DNA of 64,000 nt from Ariolimax columbianus (GCA_036924085.1 JAVGWX010000007.1:103112638-103176637), one strand, 5' to 3'. Counted from the first letter of the stretch, positions 42,005-56,951 are shown. Numbers and translations are program-made. Notes: a model not told the origin generated them from the sequence alone.

Positions 42005-43640
42005 ACATGCAGTAAGTCAAATACACATAGACAGGCCAGGTCATCTCGTAACCGGTGAGGTGTTGGGGCACATATGAAGACATCTTCACAACACCACGCC
42101 ACCTTTTTCTGTTAGCGGCCGCTGCCTGTGTCTCTTCTGGTCGGAGATTGATCCATTCTTTTATGTTGTCCTCCCATCTCTTTTTGGGACGGCGTCTTCG
42201 TCGTCTGCATTGCACCTTGCCGTGGATGATTGGATTTGCTAGACCATTTGATCTCGATATGTGACCGTACGAAGCGAGTTCTTTTGACAGTTGCCAAGAG
42301 GTCTTCAAAAGGCCATTTTGCTGTTGTAATTCTATCTCGTATTTTCTCATTTGTAACTCGATCTTTGTACGTGACGTTTAGAAGTCTTCGGAAACATTTC
42401 ATCTCCAAGACGTATATCCTTCGTTGAAGGTCAGATGTAACTGTCCATGTCTCACACGCATAGAGGAATATTGACAGGACCAGTGTACGCATTAATCTGT
42501 TTTTCGTGCATAGTGCTAACCGTTTATCTTGCCAGATTTTGTTAAGCCGTGCAAGCGCCGCTATTGTCTTTGATATTCTGGCCAACACCTCACACTTTGA
42601 TCCTTCATCACTGACAATCGATCAAAGATATTTTAAACGGTCAACCACTTCGAGTTCCTGACCGTTAACTTGTATCCTGCTGTTGAAGCACGTGGCGTTG
42701 TTTGTCATTAATTTTGTCTTTCCAGCGTTTATCTCCATACCATAGTCAAGAGCTGTTTCATCGAGCCTTCTGACCCATTCCTGGAGTTCTGCTTCAGAAC
42801 CCGCCAACCCGTCGATATCATCTGCAAAACGAAGGTTGGTAATCGTTCGGCCCCCTATCTTGACAGTACCAACGTGACCTCCAAGTGCCTCACTCATAAT
42901 TCCTTCAAGGAATATATTGAAAAGAGTTGGAGAGAGTGTACAACCCTCTCTCACACAAACTGATGTGCGAAACCAGTCCCCTTGCCACCCATTCACAAGA
43001 ACTGCACTAGACGCCTTGTCATACAGGTGTTCAAGGACCGTTATAATATTTCCGTTGATTTTATACATCCTCATGGTTGCCCAAAGCGCTTTATGCCATA
43101 CCCTATCAAACGCCTTCTTAAAATCAACAAACACATGATACAGTTTTTGCTGCTTTTCTAGATATTTCTGGCTTAGCAGCCTTAAATTAAATATCTGTTC
43201 TGTAGTGCTTCTTCCCTGTCTGAACCCTGCTTGCTCCTCGGCAATGATGTTCTCTGCTTGGAGTTTCAGTCGGTCGAGGATTAATCTAAGCATGACCTTG
43301 CTAGGGTGGCTGATGAGGCTTATTGTTCTGAAATTTTGGCACAGCTTTAGGTTTCCAGACTTATGTAACGGTATAACCATTGATTTTGTCCATAAGTCCG
43401 GCCAGTTTCATGTCGCCCATATTTTGTTGCAGATGTGTCAGGCTTTCCACCACTACCTCTCCACCTGCTTGTAAGAGCTCTGCTGGTATATTGTCCACGC
43501 CGGCCGCCTTCCCTCTTCTCAATGTCTTTACCGCTGCAATTACCTCTTCCTTCGTTATCAGTTGGTTGTCCTCTATAGTTGTTTTTTGTGTTGGGGGGAT
43601 TGTTTTCTCAGGTTCGTTTCGTCCTTCATAGTTATATAAC
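42005..43640 (-). pseudogene. Dead LINE (RTE-like) in unit 1
   Basis: A minus-strand fragment with, in order: a pre-RT block with EVIAAVKTLRRGKAAGVDNI (43460-43560), a frameshift near 43440, a stop where a Trp is expected (ATxNWPDLWTKS, about 43410), then a 252-residue RT frame (43380-42622) with LCQNFRTISLI (13-23), GFRQGRSTTEQI (52-63), FVDFKKAFDRV (84-94), REGCTLSP (144-151; usual RQGC) and LRFADDI (183-189). A stop ends it at 42622. The next frame (42588-42112) has YACETWTVTSDLQRR and MKCFRRLLNVTYKDRV. A last frame (42350 down) has RRRRRPKKRWEDNIKEW and AAANRKRWR. FADD is intact but the ORF is broken at least four times, so it is inactive. No endonuclease remains. Confidence 0.9.
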
Positions 43641-43827
43641 TCGGAACATAGACAGACAAGTGAAATATATTACAGACAGAAGGAGTGACGCCAGTCGAAG
43701 ACAGACAACGTCGGTGTTCACACAAAGATGGATGGCAAACCCAGACATTGTGAATTGTGCTAGCTCAGAGGGAGAGAGGCTAGCCCAGCGTGCAGGAGAG
43801 ACACAGAGATTTGTAAATGGAGTCACA
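43641..43827. other. Right end of unit 1 and unit junction
   Basis: Unique sequence ending CACAGAGATTTGTAAATGGA then GTCACA, very like the 22-bp satellite at 63728-64000 (GAGTCACAGAGATTTGTACA). The next unit starts at GACGTGCTCG. Confidence 0.7.
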
Positions 43828-45687
43828 GACGTGCTCGCAGATCAGCATATCTCAAAAATGTGCCATTATCTAGACTAGACACTTCCAATATGTGCCATTA
43901 TCTAGATTAGGCACTTCCAATATGTGCCATTATCTAGACTAGACACTTCCAATATGTGCCATTATCTAGACTAGACACTTCCAATATGTGCCATTATCTA
44001 GACTAGGCACTTCCAATATGTGCCATTATCTAGACTAGACACTTCCAATATGTGCCATTATCTAGATTAGGCACTTCCAATATGTGCCATTATCTAGATT
44101 AGGCACTTCCAATATGTGCCATTATCTAGATTAGACACTTCCAATATGTGCCATTATCTAGACTAGGCACTTCCAATATGTGCCATTATCTAGATTAGGC
44201 ACTTCTAATCTGTGCTATTGTCTAGATCAGACATCTCAAGTCTGTGCTACTATCTAGACTAGACACTTCCAATCTGTGCCATTATCTAGATTAGACACTT
44301 CCAATATGTGCCATTATCTAGATTAGGCACTTCCAATATGTGCCATTATCTAGACTGGACACCTCAATTATGTGCAGTGATTAAGATTTGACATCTACAC
44401 TGTGTGTTAATGTCTAGTCTGGACATATCCAATCTGTTCTATGATCTAGACTGGACATCGATATTCTGGGCTGTGGTCTAGTCTGGACATAACATTATGA
44501 GTTATGATCTAGACTGGACATCGATATTCTGGGCTATGGTCTAGTCTGGACATAACATTATGAGTTATGATCTAGACTGGACATTGATATTCTGGGCTAT
44601 GGTCTAGTCTGGACATAACATTATGAGTTATGATCTAGACTGGACATCGATATTCTGGATTATGGTCTAGTCTGGACATAACATTATGAGTTATGATCTA
44701 GACTGGAATCGATATTCTGGGCTATGGTCTAGTCTGGACATAACATTACGAGTTATGATCTAGACTTGAGCTGTGCTCAGACAAGTATGCCCCAATCCAT
44801 CGCTCCGTCTAGGATTGTTTTTTTTTTTAACTTTCTGCTGTTATGTGTCTCCGATGATGACCTTGTAATCGTAACATAAAGTTTGACAATTTTCATTGTC
44901 TGGTGCAGTTTCCGGACGGTGCCATGTGTCTAGACGGTACCATGTATCTGGACGGTGCCATTATCTAGACGGTGCCATTATCTAGACGATGCCATGTATC
45001 TGGACGGTGCCATTATCTAGACGGTGCCATGTATCTGGCCGGTGCCATTATCTAGACGGTGCCATATATCTGGCCAGTGTCATGTATCTGGCCGGTGCCA
45101 TGTATCTGGACGGTGCCATTATCTAGACGGTGCCATGTACCTGGACGGTTCCATTATCTAGACGGTGCCATGTATCTGGTCGGTGCCATTATCTAGACGG
45201 TGCCATGTATCTGGCCGGTGCCATGTGTATAGACGGTGCCATGTATCTAGACGGTGCCATGTGTCTAGACGGTGCCATGCACTTAACTTTATGATGAACA
45301 CATATTGACGTCATTAGAAGTGTGCCGGAACCTGGACTATTTGTGTGTGTGTGTTATTGACGTGGCTGTTGTTATAGTGAAGACGTGCTGTGTTTCCTGT
45401 ATGAGAGGATAGGACATATGTACTGAGATAGTTGATAGTGGTCTGGCATGAGGATCAATCAATCATCAATCAATCAATCAGTCAATCAACAATCAATCAT
45501 AGGCGACCCAGTCTATTTATATCATGCGCGTGGCGCCCTTTAAGTTTTGTCCAGCTCGGTCTCCTGTATTTCGATACCGTCTGCTATGGCTGTAAAGGCC
45601 GATCCGCGAGTGACAGTCCCTGCGTCAGATCGTACAACCATACTGAGGAGGCTGGCTTGCCTGGCTGTCTCTTGACGTGAGGGTTGG

Positions 45688-46651
45688 TGTAATAGTTCCA
45701 GCCGGAGCAAGAGAGTTTGGGACAGGGGTGATGTGGTTGACGACTCAGAACAAAGGTACCTGAATGCGTGCCTAGGTCACTCACCGTCGCAACAAAGGAA
45801 AACAGAGTTTGGGCCAAAGAATGTGGACAGGTGGGAGCTGACCACTGGCGTTCCGATTTGGGTAGGGGGAGAATGAGTGACAGACGGGATGGTAGCGGAG
45901 CTTGCTGCTATAGATGAGTGACAGGTGGGCAAAGTATTTCGTTCCAATAACGACCGAATAGATCCATCCCCCTGAGATCCATTAGTCAGCCTTGATACTG
46001 CTTGAGTGAATGTAAGACTAGTCAAAGTTGAGCTCAAGAGGCTGGATGAAAGAGGCTGGATGGAGAGGAGAGCCAGAGAGTGAATGTAGATAGGATTCCG
46101 TTTAGCTAACCGATTTGATAGAGGAGCGATTGATAGACTGATGGACGAATGTTAGTGATAGAACAGGATCGCTCAAATAGGTGTGTCAGTTTTGTATTAA
46201 TAGATAATCTGAACGTTTGTTGTAAGCAGGAAACTTTGTGAACGAGGTATGTCCAGATCCCCCGCCTGAGGGGATTTGAGTGAGGAAGTTTTTGATAAGG
46301 TGTGTTGAGGATGCAGTTAAAGTGATGTGTGTGTGTGTGTGTGATGTGTGTAGGCAATAGAACTGGGTTTTAGATAGTTGGGAATTCCATCAAGAGCTAA
46401 TGCTTAAAATTTCCGCTTTAGTTAATATTTATATTAACATATATATAATATAGGAATATTTAGTTAAGATGATATGTATTGAATTGTGTTTGTAATTTCA
46501 CTACTCGTTTTTCTGGTATGAGTATTATATAATAAATATGTCACCTGCTGTGTGCTATATTATTTGCAGTGTGTGGTCAGGAATGATGTGGATGAGTGTG
46601 ATAATGTTCTAAGTTAGAATAACCCTAAGGCAAACAGTGGGATCTGCTACA
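45688..46651 (+). mobile_element. Solo LTR in unit 2, TSD TTGG
   Basis: Same sequence and flanks as 39541-40504, so it was copied with the unit rather than inserted separately. Confidence 0.93.
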
Positions 46652-47082
46652 TTGGACACACTTATTGAGATAGACAATGAAAAGTCTACCTGACACGCAA
46701 ATCTTCAAAAGAGCACCAACCGATCACCAATGTTGTATTGTTACAATATTGAGCGACATTTCGAGCACACTGCGGCAGTGCCACAAGACACATGAGAGAA
46801 GAGAATGCAACAGCTACAAAGTCTATCGGGAGTTCAGCATTAGTGGCCGCGCTCATTTTTTCATTCCTCGACAATTATCAAGAGAACCCCCCTGGAACTT
46901 GTGTTTCCTCTAAGTGGGAGGTGGGCATCTATAGGTGTACATACGCACATAACCACTCACATATACATAGGCACGGAGGACTCATATAAACACAGGACAA
47001 CAATACACTCACACAACACAATCACATAACACACTCTCAACACACTCATACAATAAACTCATGTAAGCTTTCACATACACAT

Positions 47083-47504
47083 AGGTAGGTCCCCATAAAC
47101 ACTCTGTTACAAAAATAAACATGTAGGTCCACATCAACACTCTGGTACAAACACAACCACAAACAGGTAGGTCCACATTAACACTCTGGTACAAACACAG
47201 GTAGGTCCACATCAACACTCTGGTACAAACACAAACAGGTAGGTCCACATCAACACTCTGGTACAAACACAAACAGGTAGGTCCACATCAATACTCTGGT
47301 ACAAACACAAACAGGTAGGTCCACATCAACACTCTGGTCCAAACACAAACAGGTAGGTCCACATCAACACTCTGGTACAAACACAAACAGGTAGGTCCAC
47401 ATCAACACTCTGGTACAAACACAACCACAAACAGGTAGGTCCACATCAACACTCTGGTACAAACACAAACAGGTAGGTCCACATCAACACTGTGGTACAA
47501 ACAC
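47083..47504. repeat. 38/44-bp minisatellite of unit 2 (422 bp)
   Basis: Same unit as 40936-41793, about half the length, with a different order of the CAACCA and T/G variants. Confidence 0.95.
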
Positions 47505-47604
47505 TTTGACATGAAATGTAAGCTTCCACAGATATACTTCCAGATCACCAAACAGAGGCATCCATGCCAGGATGGATATATGTCTCTGTCATGGGAGAAA
47601 GAGG

Positions 47605-47653
<49 letters not shown>

Positions 47654-47705
47654 GGACAGAGAGAGAGAGAGAGAGACAGAGCGAGAGAGAAAGAGAGAGA
47701 ATCAG

Positions 47706-49341
47706 ACATGCAGTAAGTCAAATACACATAGACAGGCCAGGTCATCTCGTAACCGGTGAGGTGTTGGGGCACATATGAAGACATCTTCACAACACCACGC
47801 CACCTTTTTCTGTTAGCGGCCGCTGCCTGTGTCTCTTCTGGTCGGAGATTGATCCATTCTTTTATGTTGTCCTCCCATCTCTTTTTGGGACGGCGTCTTC
47901 GTCGTCTGCATTGCACCTTGCCGTGGATGATTGGATTTGCTAGACCATTTGATCTCGATATGTGACCGTACGAAGCGAGTTCTTTTGACAGTTGCCAAGA
48001 GGTCTTCAAAAGGCCATTTTGCTGTTGTAATTCTATCTCGTATTTTCTCATTTGTAACTCGATCTTTGTACGTGACGTTTAGAAGTCTTCGGAAACATTT
48101 CATCTCCAAGACGTATATCCTTCGTTGAAGGTCAGATGTAACTGTCCATGTCTCACACGCATAGAGGAATATTGACAGGACCAGTGTACGCATTAATCTG
48201 TTTTTCGTGCATAGTGCTAACCGTTTATCTTGCCAGATTTTGTTAAGCCGTGCAAGCGCCGCTATTGTCTTTGATATTCTGGCCAACACCTCACACTTTG
48301 ATCCTTCATCACTGACAATCGATCAAAGATATTTTAAACGGTCAACCACTTCGAGTTCCTGACCGTTAACTTGTATCCTGCTGTTGAAGCACGTGGCGTT
48401 GTTTGTCATTAATTTTGTCTTTCCAGCGTTTATCTCCATACCATAGTCAAGAGCTGTTTCATCGAGCCTTCTGACCCATTCCTGGAGTTCTGCTTCAGAA
48501 CCCGCCAACCCGTCGATATCATCTGCAAAACGAAGGTTGGTAATCGTTCGGCCCCCTATCTTGACAGTACCAACGTGACCTCCAAGTGCCTCACTCATAA
48601 TTCCTTCAAGGAATATATTGAAAAGAGTTGGAGAGAGTGTACAACCCTCTCTCACACAAACTGATGTGCGAAACCAGTCCCCTTGCCACCCATTCACAAG
48701 AACTGCACTAGACGCCTTGTCATACAGGTGTTCAAGGACCGTTATAATATTTCCGTTGATTTTATACATCCTCATGGTTGCCCAAAGCGCTTTATGCCAT
48801 ACCCTATCAAACGCCTTCTTAAAATCAACAAACACATGATACAGTTTTTGCTGCTTTTCTAGATATTTCTGGCTTAGCAGCCTTAAATTAAATATCTGTT
48901 CTGTAGTGCTTCTTCCCTGTCTGAACCCTGCTTGCTCCTCGGCAATGATGTTCTCTGCTTGGAGTTTCAGTCGGTCGAGGATTAATCTAAGCATGACCTT
49001 GCTAGGGTGGCTGATGAGGCTTATTGTTCTGAAATTTTGGCACAGCTTTAGGTTTCCAGACTTATGTAACGGTATAACCATTGATTTTGTCCATAAGTCC
49101 GGCCAGTTTCATGTCGCCCATATTTTGTTGCAGATGTGTCAGGCTTTCCACCACTACCTCTCCACCTGCTTGTAAGAGCTCTGCTGGTATATTGTCCACG
49201 CCGGCCGCCTTCCCTCTTCTCAATGTCTTTACCGCTGCAATTACCTCTTCCTTCGTTATCAGTTGGTTGTCCTCTATAGTTGTTTTTTGTGTTGGGGGGA
49301 TTGTTTTCTCAGGTTCGTTTCGTCCTTCATAGTTATATAAC
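47706..49341 (-). pseudogene. Dead LINE in unit 2
   Basis: Same frames and the same disabling lesions as the unit 1 copy, including the RT frame at 48323-49081. Confidence 0.9.
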
Positions 49342-51388
49342 TCGGAACATAGACAGACAAGTGAAATATATTACAGACAGAAGGAGTGACGCCAGTCGAA
49401 GACAGACAACGTCGGTGTTCACACAAAGATGGATGGCAAACCCAGACATTGTGAATTGTGCTAGCTCAGAGGGAGAGAGGCTAGCCCAGCGTGCAGGAGA
49501 GACACAGAGATTTGTAAATGGAGTCACAGACGTGCTCGCAGATCAGCATATCTCAAAAATGTGCCATTATCTAGACTAGACACTTCCAATATGTGCCATT
49601 ATCTAGATTAGGCACTTCCAATATGTGCCATTATCTAGACTAGACACTTCCAATATGTGCCATTATCTAGACTAGACACTTCCAATATGTGCCATTATCT
49701 AGACTAGGCACTTCCAATATGTGCCATTATCTAGACTAGACACTTCCAATATGTGCCATTATCTAGATTAGGCACTTCCAATATGTGCCATTATCTAGAT
49801 TAGGCACTTCCAATATGTGCCATTATCTAGATTAGACACTTCCAATATGTGCCATTATCTAGACTAGGCACTTCCAATATGTGCCATTATCTAGATTAGG
49901 CACTTCTAATCTGTGCTATTGTCTAGATCAGACATCTCAAGTCTGTGCTACTATCTAGACTAGACACTTCCAATCTGTGCCATTATCTAGATTAGACACT
50001 TCCAATATGTGCCATTATCTAGATTAGGCACTTCCAATATGTGCCATTATCTAGACTGGACACCTCAATTATGTGCAGTGATTAAGATTTGACATCTACA
50101 ATGTGTGTTAATGTCTAGTCTGGACATATCCAATCTGTTCTATGATCTAGACTGGACATCGATATTCTGGGCTGTGGTCTAGTCTGGACATAACATTATG
50201 AGTTATGATCTAGACTGGACATCGATATTCTGGGCTATGGTCTAGTCTGGACATAACATTATGAGTTATGATCTAGACTGGACATTGATATTCTGGGCTA
50301 TGGTCTAGTCTGGACATAACATTATGAGTTATGATCTAGACTGGACATCGATATTCTGGATTATGGTCTAGTCTGGACATAACATTATGAGTTATGATCT
50401 AGACTGGAATCGATATTCTGGGCTATGGTCTAGTCTGGACATAACATTACGAGTTATGATCTAGACTTGAGCTGTGCTCAGACAAGTATGCCCCAATCCA
50501 TCGCTCCGTCTAGGATTGTTTTTTTTTTTAACTTTCTGCTGTTATTTGTCTCCGATGATGACCTTGTAATCGTAACATAAAGTTTGACAATTTTCATTGT
50601 CTGGTGCAGTTTCCGGACGGTGCCATGTGTCTAGACGGTACCATGTATCTGGACGGTGCCATTATCTAGACGGTGCCATTATCTAGACGATGCCATGTAT
50701 CTGGACGGTGCCATTATCTAGACGGTGCCATGTATCTGGCCGGTGCCATTATCTAGACGGTGCCATATATCTGGCCAGTGTCATGTATCTGGCCGGTGCC
50801 ATGTATCTGGACGGTGCCATTATCTAGACGGTGCCATGTACCTGGACGGTTCCATTATCTAGACGGTGCCATGTATCTGGTCGGTGCCATTATCTAGACG
50901 GTGCCATGTATCTGGCCGGTGCCATGTGTATAGACGGTGCCATGTATCTAGACGGTGCCATGTGTCTAGACGGTGCCATGCACTTAACTTTATGATGAAC
51001 ACATATTGACGTCATTAGAAGTGTGCCGGAACCTGGACTATTTGTGTGTGTGTGTTATTGACGTGGCTGTTGTTATAGTGAAGACGTGCTGTGTTTCCTG
51101 TATGAGAGGATAGGACATATGTACTGAGATAGTTGATAGTGGTCTGGCATGAGGATCAATCAATCATCAATCAATCAATCAGTCAATCAACAATCAATCA
51201 TAGGCGACCCAGTCTATTTATATCATGCGCGTGGCGCCCTTTAAGTTTTGTCCAGCTCGGTCTCCTGTATTTCGATACCGTCTGCTATGGCTGTAAAGGC
51301 CGATCCGCGAGTGACAGTCCCTGCGTCAGATCGTACAACCATACTGAGGAGGCTGGCTTGCCTGGCTGTCTCTTGACGTGAGGGTTGG

Positions 51389-52352
51389 TGTAATAGTTCC
51401 AGCCGGAGCAAGAGAGTTTGGGACAGGGGTGATGTGGTTGACGACTCAGAACAAAGGTACCTGAATGCGTGCCTAGGTCACTCACCGTCGCAACAAAGGA
51501 AAACAGAGTTTGGGCCAAAGAATGTGGACAGGTGGGAGCTGACCACTGGCGTTCCGATTTGGGTAGGGGGAGAATGAGTGACAGACGGGATGGTAGCGGA
51601 GCTTGCTGCTATAGATGAGTGACAGGTGGGCAAAGTATTTCGTTCCAATAACGACCGAATAGATCCATCCCCCTGAGATCCATTAGTCAGCCTTGATACT
51701 GCTTGAGTGAATGTAAGACTAGTCAAAGTTGAGCTCAAGAGGCTGGATGAAAGAGGCTGGATGGAGAGGAGAGCCAGAGAGTGAATGTAGATAGGATTCC
51801 GTTTAGCTAACCGATTTGATAGAGGAGCGATTGATAGACTGATGGACGAATGTTAGTGATAGAACAGGATCGCTCAAATAGGTGTGTCAGTTTTGTATTA
51901 ATAGATAATCTGAACGTTTGTTGTAAGCAGGAAACTTTGTGAACGAGGTATGTCCAGATCCCCCGCCTGAGGGGATTTGAGTGAGGAAGTTTTTGATAAG
52001 GTGTGTTGAGGATGCAGTTAAAGTGATGTGTGTGTGTGTGTGTGATGTGTGTAGGCAATAGAACTGGGTTTTAGATAGTTGGGAATTCCATCAAGAGCTA
52101 ATGCTTAAAATTTCCGCTTTAGTTAATATTTATATTAACATATATATAATATAGGAATATTTAGTTAAGATGATATGTATTGAATTGTGTTTGTAATTTC
52201 ACTACTCGTTTTTCTGGTATGAGTATTATATAATAAATATGTCACCTGCTGTGTGCTATATTATTTGCAGTGTGTGGTCAGGAATGATGTGGATGAGTGT
52301 GATAATGTTCTAAGTTAGAATAACCCTAAGGCAAACAGTGGGATCTGCTACA
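51389..52352 (+). mobile_element. Solo LTR in unit 3, TSD TTGG
   Basis: Copy of the unit 1 solo LTR with the same flanks. Confidence 0.93.
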
Positions 52353-52783
52353 TTGGACACACTTATTGAGATAGACAATGAAAAGTCTACCTGACACGCA
52401 AATCTTCAAAAGAGCACCAACCGATCACCAATGTTGTATTGTTACAATATTGAGCGACATTTCGAGCACACTGCGGCAGTGCCACAAGACACATGAGAGA
52501 AGAGAATGCAACAGCTACAAAGTCTATCGGGAGTTCAGCATTAGTGGCCGCGCTCATTTTTTCATTCCTCGACAATTATCAAGAGAACCCCCCTGGAACT
52601 TGTGTTTCCTCTAAGTGGGAGGTGGGCATCTATAGGTGTACATACGCACATAACCACTCACATATACATAGGCACGGAGGACTCATATAAACACAGGACA
52701 ACAATACACTCACACAACACAATCACATAACACACTCTCAACACACTCATACAATAAACTCATGTAAGCTTTCACATACACAT

Positions 52784-53065
52784 AGGTAGGTCCCCATAAA
52801 CACTCTGTTACAAAAATAAACATGTAGGTCCACATCAACACTCTGGTACAAACACAACCACAAACAGGTAGGTCCACATTAACACTCTGGTACAAACACA
52901 GGTAGGTCCACATCAACACTCTGGTCCAAACGCAACCACAAACAGGTAGGTCCACATCAACACTGTGGTACAAACGCAACCACAAACAGGTAGGTCCACA
53001 TCAACACTGTGGTACAAACGCAACCACAAACAGGTAGGTCCACATCAACACTGTGGTACAAACAC
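52784..53065. repeat. 38/44-bp minisatellite of unit 3 (282 bp)
   Basis: The shortest allele of this block; the last copies are 44-bp forms with ACGCAACCAC and CTGTGG, unlike units 1 and 2. Confidence 0.95.
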
Positions 53066-53165
53066 TTTGACATGAAATGTAAGCTTCCACAGATATACTT
53101 CCAGATCACCAAACAGAGGCATCCATGCCAGGATGGATATATGTCTCTGTCATGGGAGAAAGAGG

Positions 53166-53216
<51 letters not shown>

Positions 53217-53268
53217 GGACAGAGAGAGAGAGAGAGAGACAGAGCGAGAGAGAAAGAGAGAGAATCAG

Positions 53269-54904
53269 ACATGCAGTAAGTCAAATACACATAGACAGGC
53301 CAGGTCATCTCGTAACCGGTGAGGTGTTGGGGCACATATGAAGACATCTTCACAACACCACGCCACCTTTTTCTGTTAGCGGCCGCTGCCTGTGTCTCTT
53401 CTGGTCGGAGATTGATCCATTCTTTTATGTTGTCCTCCCATCTCTTTTTGGGACGGCGTCTTCGTCGTCTGCATTGCACCTTGCCGTGGATGATTGGATT
53501 TGCTAGACCATTTGATCTCGATATGTGACCGTACGAAGCGAGTTCTTTTGACAGTTGCCAAGAGGTCTTCAAAAGGCCATTTTGCTGTTGTAATTCTATC
53601 TCGTATTTTCTCATTTGTAACTCGATCTTTGTACGTGACGTTTAGAAGTCTTCGGAAACATTTCATCTCCAAGACGTATATCCTTCGTTGAAGGTCAGAT
53701 GTAACTGTCCATGTCTCACACGCATAGAGGAATATTGACAGGACCAGTGTACGCATTAATCTGTTTTTCGTGCATAGTGCTAACCGTTTATCTTGCCAGA
53801 TTTTGTTAAGCCGTGCAAGCGCCGCTATTGTCTTTGATATTCTGGCCAACACCTCACACTTTGATCCTTCATCACTGACAATCGATCAAAGATATTTTAA
53901 ACGGTCAACCACTTCGAGTTCCTGACCGTTAACTTGTATCCTGCTGTTGAAGCACGTGGCGTTGTTTGTCATTAATTTTGTCTTTCCAGCGTTTATCTCC
54001 ATACCATAGTCAAGAGCTGTTTCATCGAGCCTTCTGACCCATTCCTGGAGTTCTGCTTCAGAACCCGCCAACCCGTCGATATCATCTGCAAAACGAAGGT
54101 TGGTAATCGTTCGGCCCCCTATCTTGACAGTACCAACGTGACCTCCAAGTGCCTCACTCATAATTCCTTCAAGGAATATATTGAAAAGAGTTGGAGAGAG
54201 TGTACAACCCTCTCTCACACAAACTGATGTGCGAAACCAGTCCCCTTGCCACCCATTCACAAGAACTGCACTAGACGCCTTGTCATACAGGTGTTCAAGG
54301 ACCGTTATAATATTTCCGTTGATTTTATACATCCTCATGGTTGCCCAAAGCGCTTTATGCCATACCCTATCAAACGCCTTCTTAAAATCAACAAACACAT
54401 GATACAGTTTTTGCTGCTTTTCTAGATATTTCTGGCTTAGCAGCCTTAAATTAAATATCTGTTCTGTAGTGCTTCTTCCCTGTCTGAACCCTGCTTGCTC
54501 CTCGGCAATGATGTTCTCTGCTTGGAGTTTCAGTCGGTCGAGGATTAATCTAAGCATGACCTTGCTAGGGTGGCTGATGAGGCTTATTGTTCTGAAATTT
54601 TGGCACAGCTTTAGGTTTCCAGACTTATGTAACGGTATAACCATTGATTTTGTCCATAAGTCCGGCCAGTTTCATGTCGCCCATATTTTGTTGCAGATGT
54701 GTCAGGCTTTCCACCACTACCTCTCCACCTGCTTGTAAGAGCTCTGCTGGTATATTGTCCACGCCGGCCGCCTTCCCTCTTCTCAATGTCTTTACCGCTG
54801 CAATTACCTCTTCCTTCGTTATCAGTTGGTTGTCCTCTATAGTTGTTTTTTGTGTTGGGGGGATTGTTTTCTCAGGTTCGTTTCGTCCTTCATAGTTATA
54901 TAAC
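53269..54904 (-). pseudogene. Dead LINE in unit 3
   Basis: Same as the unit 1 copy; RT frame at 53886-54644. Confidence 0.9.
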
Positions 54905-56951
54905 TCGGAACATAGACAGACAAGTGAAATATATTACAGACAGAAGGAGTGACGCCAGTCGAAGACAGACAACGTCGGTGTTCACACAAAGATGGATGGC
55001 AAACCCAGACATTGTGAATTGTGCTAGCTCAGAGGGAGAGAGGCTAGCCCAGCGTGCAGGAGAGACACAGAGATTTGTAAATGGAGTCACAGACGTGCTC
55101 GCAGATCAGCATATCTCAAAAATGTGCCATTATCTAGACTAGACACTTCCAATATGTGCCATTATCTAGATTAGGCACTTCCAATATGTGCCATTATCTA
55201 GACTAGACACTTCCAATATGTGCCATTATCTAGACTAGACACTTCCAATATGTGCCATTATCTAGACTAGGCACTTCCAATATGTGCCATTATCTAGACT
55301 AGACACTTCCAATATGTGCCATTATCTAGATTAGGCACTTCCAATATGTGCCATTATCTAGATTAGGCACTTCCAATATGTGCCATTATCTAGATTAGAC
55401 ACTTCCAATATGTGCCATTATCTAGACTAGGCACTTCCAATATGTGCCATTATCTAGATTAGGCACTTCTAATCTGTGCTATTGTCTAGATCAGACATCT
55501 CAAGTCTGTGCTACTATCTAGACTAGACACTTCCAATCTGTGCCATTATCTAGATTAGACACTTCCAATATGTGCCATTATCTAGATTAGGCACTTCCAA
55601 TATGTGCCATTATCTAGACTGGACACCTCAATTATGTGCAGTGATTAAGATTTGACATCTACAATGTGTGTTAATGTCTAGTCTGGACATATCCAATCTG
55701 TTCTATGATCTAGACTGGACATCGATATTCTGGGCTGTGGTCTAGTCTGGACATAACATTATGAGTTATGATCTAGACTGGACATCGATATTCTGGGCTA
55801 TGGTCTAGTCTGGACATAACATTATGAGTTATGATCTAGACTGGACATTGATATTCTGGGCTATGGTCTAGTCTGGACATAACATTATGAGTTATGATCT
55901 AGACTGGACATCGATATTCTGGATTATGGTCTAGTCTGGACATAACATTATGAGTTATGATCTAGACTGGAATCGATATTCTGGGCTATGGTCTAGTCTG
56001 GACATAACATTACGAGTTATGATCTAGACTTGAGCTGTGCTCAGACAAGTATGCCCCAATCCATCGCTCCGTCTAGGATTGTTTTTTTTTTTAACTTTCT
56101 GCTGTTATGTGTCTCCGATGATGACCTTGTAATCGTAACATAAAGTTTGACAATTTTCATTGTCTGGTGCAGTTTCCGGACGGTGCCATGTGTCTAGACG
56201 GTACCATGTATCTGGACGGTGCCATTATCTAGACGGTGCCATTATCTAGACGATGCCATGTATCTGGACGGTGCCATTATCTAGACGGTGCCATGTATCT
56301 GGCCGGTGCCATTATCTAGACGGTGCCATATATCTGGCCAGTGTCATGTATCTGGCCGGTGCCATGTATCTGGACGGTGCCATTATCTAGACGGTGCCAT
56401 GTACCTGGACGGTTCCATTATCTAGACGGTGCCATGTATCTGGTCGGTGCCATTATCTAGACGGTGCCATGTATCTGGCCGGTGCCATGTGTATAGACGG
56501 TGCCATGTATCTAGACGGTGCCATGTGTCTAGACGGTGCCATGCACTTAACTTTATGATGAACACATATTGACGTCATTAGAAGTGTGCCGGAACCTGGA
56601 CTATTTGTGTGTGTGTGTTATTGACGTGGCTGTTGTTATAGTGAAGACGTGCTGTGTTTCCTGTATGAGAGGATAGGACATATGTACTGAGATAGTTGAT
56701 AGTGGTCTGGCATGAGGATCAATCAATCATCAATCAATCAATCAGTCAATCAACAATCAATCATAGGCGACCCAGTCTATTTATATCATGCGCGTGGCGC
56801 CCTTTAAGTTTTGTCCAGCTCGGTCTCCTGTATTTCGATACCGTCTGCTATGGCTGTAAAGGCCGATCCGCGAGTGACAGTCCCTGCGTCAGATCGTACA
56901 ACCATACTGAGGAGGCTGGCTTGCCTGGCTGTCTCTTGACGTGAGGGTTGG

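Larger units (their letters stand above)
37681..43827. repeat. Macrosatellite unit 1 (6147 bp)
   Basis: Order of parts: 32-bp array, 63-bp array, short spacer, 17/18-bp array, spacer with ATCA repeats, solo LTR, spacer, 38/44-bp array, GA tract, dead LINE (minus), about 190 bp ending in a piece resembling the 22-bp satellite at the window end. Parts are detailed separately. Confidence 0.95.
43828..49528. repeat. Macrosatellite unit 2 (5701 bp)
   Basis: Same order of parts as unit 1, shifted by 6147 bp up to the 38/44-bp array. Private change: CTACACTG at about 44395. Its 38/44-bp block is 422 bp. Confidence 0.95.
49529..55091. repeat. Macrosatellite unit 3 (5563 bp)
   Basis: The shortest full unit. 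Private change: TTATTTGTC (others TTATGTGTC) at about 50543. Its 38/44-bp block is only 282 bp and uses a CAAACGCAACCAC variant. Confidence 0.95.

Noticed and set aside
41800..42077. Arg-Glu repeat frames in each macrosatellite unit
   Set aside because: Produced by the GA microsatellite.
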